33,900 nucleotides of DNA from an uncultured Allobaculum sp. (GTDB lineage: Bacteria > Bacillota_I > Bacilli_A > Erysipelotrichales > Erysipelotrichaceae): the NCBI GenBank assembly GCA_910579655.1, contig CAJTVE010000031.1:1-33900 (forward strand), in the 5' to 3' direction. A model generated the notes under the pieces. That model was not told the DNA's origin and ran no database searches. It saw only the letters and a list, made by a program, of their open reading frames with translations. Numbering within the stretch: position 1 is the stretch's first letter; every line of letters begins with the position of its first letter. Positions 32,096 through 33,900 of the stretch are shown here, piece after piece. The position numbers and the translations under genes were made by a program.

Positions 32096-32959
32096 ATGAC
32101 AATTGATTTAGATGAAATTATTGATGCGATTCAAGGCGGAACCAGCCGGATCGAATACTACCTCAATACACGCAGCGGGGAAATCATTATGCGTGATGAT
32201 ACCTTACCACCCCGGGAACTCAATGATATTGATGATGAAATTGATAAATACTATGATTCCCTGATTCTGATGCCAAATTCCAGAGATGCCGGTGAAGTGC
32301 GCATGATGCGCCAGTTCACCTGGGATCTGCCAGAAGGCCAGGCCAAAGAAGCACTGGAAGCAGCGCTCAACAGCGGGAAAGGATTATACCGCCGTTTCAA
32401 AACTGTACTGAAAAACTACAACCTTGAAAACATGTGGTACGAATATGAAGACGATCAGTATGTTCAGTTTGCCCGTGAATGGTGTGAAGCCAACGAAATC
32501 GCCTTTGAGGAAGTGCCAAAGATCGTTTACCGTCATGCAACCCGCCGGGATGTAGAGCAGCTGATCGCCCTGAAGAAAAAAGAACTGGGTGTTGAAGACG
32601 ACAGCCTGGATTTTGAACTCAACCGCTATTTCTCTGCCCAGTTACGCAATGGTGCTCTGTACCAGATTGTAGCCTGGTGGAAAAATAAAATTGTTGCCAC
32701 AGGTGGAATTGCCTGGGTATTTACGCCGCCAACGGTTGAACAGCCAGATGGCCGCATCGGCTTCTTATGCAACTTCTGGATTGAAGAGGAGCTGAAAGGA
32801 CGCGGCTACGAACAGGAAATCATTCAGCGCCTACTCGAAGAATCCCGCCGCCGCAAACTGCCAGTCGTCAGAGCCTATGGGATGGCCCAGGATCTGATGG
32901 AACAAACAGGTTTTGTCAAAGAAGACGATGTTTATCGCACGGTTCTCAAACTGAAATAG
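32096..32959 (+). CDS. UPF0158-like domain fused to GNAT acetyltransferase
   Basis: Protein of 287 residues with two parts. Residues 1-135 match the UPF0158 pattern: IDLDEIIDAIQ, a strand pair YYLNTRSGEI, then MRQFTWDLPEG, LYRRFKTVLKNYNLENMWYEY and FAREWCEANEI. Residues 144-287 form a GNAT fold: YRHATRRDVEQLIALKK, ALYQIVAWWKNKIVATGGIA, the beta-4 strand FLCNFWIEEELKGRGYEQEI as the acetyl-CoA loop, and a C-terminal YGMAQDLMEQTGFVKEDDVY, as in many GNATs. The ribosome site AGGAG lies 9 nt upstream, and an extended -10 promoter precedes it. Its substrate is unknown. Confidence 0.8.
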   Translation: MTIDLDEIIDAIQGGTSRIEYYLNTRSGEIIMRDDTLPPRELNDIDDEIDKYYDSLILMPNSRDAGEVRMMRQFTWDLPEGQAKEALEAALNSGKGLYRRFKTVLKNYNLENMWYEYEDDQYVQFAREWCEANEIAFEEVPKIVYRHATRRDVEQLIALKKKELGVEDDSLDFELNRYFSAQLRNGALYQIVAWWKNKIVATGGIAWVFTPPTVEQPDGRIGFLCNFWIEEELKGRGYEQEIIQRLLEESRRRKLPVVRAYGMAQDLMEQTGFVKEDDVYRTVLKLK

Positions 32960-33034
32960 AGCGGACCGTTGATTGCTGTAAGCAGATTCCAAAACTGGAT
33001 TCAAGCTTCCAGTTCGTTAAATTCTGAAAAATAG

Positions 33035-33083
33035 AGCCTGAGATTTCTGTTTCTTGAAAAAGAAAGGAAATCCCAGGCTTTTT
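33035..33083 (+). terminator. Terminator after the UPF0158-GNAT gene
   Basis: AGCCTG (33035-33040) pairs with CAGGCT (33074-33079), extended by GATTTC/GAAATC and TTTCTT/AAGAAA with small mismatches, followed by five T. Confidence 0.8.
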
Positions 33084-33151
33084 GTGTGGTTAGACATTTG
33101 CTCAAAGTTGCTGATGATGGATTCTGTCTGTGGAAAAAACCAACTTTTCCA

Positions 33152-33336
33152 TCAGAGGTTGTGCCGGGCTTTATAGTCAGTCCCCCAGTTTTCCATGGCA
33201 TCCAGGATCGGTGTTAAAGAAAGGCCGAGTTCAGTCAACGAATATTCGACGCGGGGCGGAACTTCGGCATAGACCTTGCGGTGAACAAGGCCATCTTCTT
33301 CCATGGCGCGAAGGGAAGAGGTCAGAACTTTCTGGG
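33152..33336 (-). pseudogene. HxlR-family regulator, 5' part removed by an IS607-type element
   Basis: On the minus strand the last 60 or so residues of an HxlR winged-helix regulator are readable: QKVLTSSLRAMEEDGLVHRK, then VYAEVPPRVEYSLTELGLSL and ILDAMENWGTDYKA, ending at a TGA (33152-33154). HxlR proteins are about 110 residues and begin some 40-50 residues before QKVLT; here the frame runs into a stop right after LLNAQ. The break falls at a GG dinucleotide (33334-33336), beyond which the sequence becomes AT-rich and leads to an IS607-type transposase. HxlR proteins commonly sense redox or electrophile stress. The missing half would lie beyond the right edge if this is a simple insertion. 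Confidence 0.75.
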
Positions 33337-33900
33337 CATTTAACAGTTATAAGTAATATTATAAATTCTTTTATTTAATATAAAAATATATAGACTTTCG
33401 ACTATGAAAGCGATATCATAATAGTGGAGATGATGTTTATGGCCCTGATGAAAATCGGTGAATTTGCCAAAGAACTGGGCGTGTCTGTACAGCAGCTCAG
33501 GATTCTGGATAAGAACGGAATTCTCAAGCCGGCTGTCACTTCTCCAAAAGGGACCCGCTACTACTCGGAAGATCAGCTTTATCAATACAAACATCAAAAT
33601 CGTCCAACCAGAATAGTCGTCGGTTACTGCCGGGTCAGTACGAACGGCCAGAAGAATGATCTGGAAACTCAGATCTCGAATGTCAAAATATACATGCTTG
33701 CCAAAGGCTACAGTTTTGATGTCATCAGTGATATTGGTTCCGGAATCAACTACAAAAAGAAGGGCCTCCAGAAGCTGATGAAGATGATCTCCAGTAACGA
33801 GGTTGATAAGGTTGTTGTTCTGTATAAGGACCGTCTGATGCGGTTTGGGTATGACATGTTCGCTTATTTCTGTGAACTGAACGATGTAGAAATCGAAATC
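33337..33900 (+). mobile_element. Left part of an IS607-family insertion sequence
   Basis: The element begins where hxlR homology stops, next to GG, the core dinucleotide used by IS607 serine transposases. A 100-nt AT-rich end follows, with a dyad CTTTC-GACTAT-GAAAG (33395-33410) that may be bound by the MerR-type domain of the transposase, then tnpA. A tnpB gene and guide RNA are expected to the right, outside the window. Confidence 0.7.
33439..33900 (+). CDS. tnpA: IS607-family serine transposase TnpA (partial)
   Basis: The 154 codons visible run off the window edge. An N-terminal MerR-like helix-turn-helix (MKIGEFAKELGVSVQQLRIL, then SPKGTRYYSEDQLY) is joined to a serine-recombinase catalytic domain: GYCRVSTNGQKNDLETQ with the nucleophile serine after RV, then SDIGSGINYKKKGLQKLMKM and VVVLYKDRLMRFGYDMF. 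This is the diagnostic IS607 TnpA layout (about 200 residues when complete). ATG 33439 lies 9 nt after GGAG; ATG 33430 and 33433 are in frame but too close to it. Confidence 0.92.
   Translation, partial: MALMKIGEFAKELGVSVQQLRILDKNGILKPAVTSPKGTRYYSEDQLYQYKHQNRPTRIVVGYCRVSTNGQKNDLETQISNVKIYMLAKGYSFDVISDIGSGINYKKKGLQKLMKMISSNEVDKVVVLYKDRLMRFGYDMFAYFCELNDVEIEI

Noticed and set aside
1..33900. tRNA, rRNA, T-box or common riboswitch sequences
   Set aside because: I found no cloverleaf with a GTTC/CCA-type end, no rRNA stretch and no T-box core sequence by eye on either strand; a covariance-model scan would settle it.

Overview
The window looks like chromosomal DNA of a low-to-mid GC Bacillota (Firmicutes), most plausibly a gut member of the Erysipelotrichales or a relative. 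The grounds are AGGAGG-type ribosome sites, Gram-positive lipoprotein oligopeptide-binding proteins, an Ami/AmiE-type Opp system, an L-2-hydroxyacid dehydrogenase and a clostridial-type 7alpha-hydroxysteroid dehydrogenase. The exact genus cannot be read from the sequence. Both edges carry mobile-element material: a TnpB-type right-end hairpin beside a decayed Rpn-family gene on the left, and an IS607-type element that cuts an hxlR gene on the right.

Layout. 1-1077: mobile-element debris and structured non-coding DNA. 1078-7297 (minus): oligopeptide ABC transporter 1, order oppA, terminator, oppB-C-D-F. 7883-8839: NAD-dependent L-2-hydroxyacid dehydrogenase. 8840-9748: a long gap with two orphan terminators. 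9749-11474: a TetR regulator and an AEC (auxin efflux carrier family) permease, with a readable promoter and operator-like dyad between them. 11742-12671 (minus): PHP phosphoesterase. 13018-18993 (minus): oligopeptide ABC transporter 2, order oppB-C-D-F then oppA. 19552-23592 (plus): AraC/GyrI-like regulator, hexapeptide acetyltransferase, P1 (S58) self-processing peptidase, and a 7alpha-HSDH-like reductase. 23926-24932: an sdpR-sdpI-like autorepressor and immunity pair. 25199-27273 (minus): HAD phosphatase and MATE exporter, overlapping by 4 nt. 27630-32959 (plus): DUF1848 protein, a 1101-residue primase-like/SF2 helicase/PLD fusion, and a UPF0158-GNAT fusion. 33152-33900: hxlR remnant and the IS607-type transposase.

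How it fits together. Peptide uptake dominates. The two Opp systems differ in gene order and in the C-terminal tails of their ATPases, so they are probably not a recent duplication, although one 35-bp stretch is identical between the two oppC genes. The remaining genes are typical gut accessory functions: peptide cleavage, bile-acid or steroid redox, drug export and bacteriocin self-protection.

The most unusual locus is 28679-31984. It encodes an archaeo-eukaryotic primase-like domain, of the type found in TOTE conflict-system proteins, that keeps its four cysteines but appears to have lost catalytic residues. It is fused to an XPB-like helicase and a phospholipase-D-like domain. It is the best candidate here for an undescribed or repurposed genome-conflict protein.
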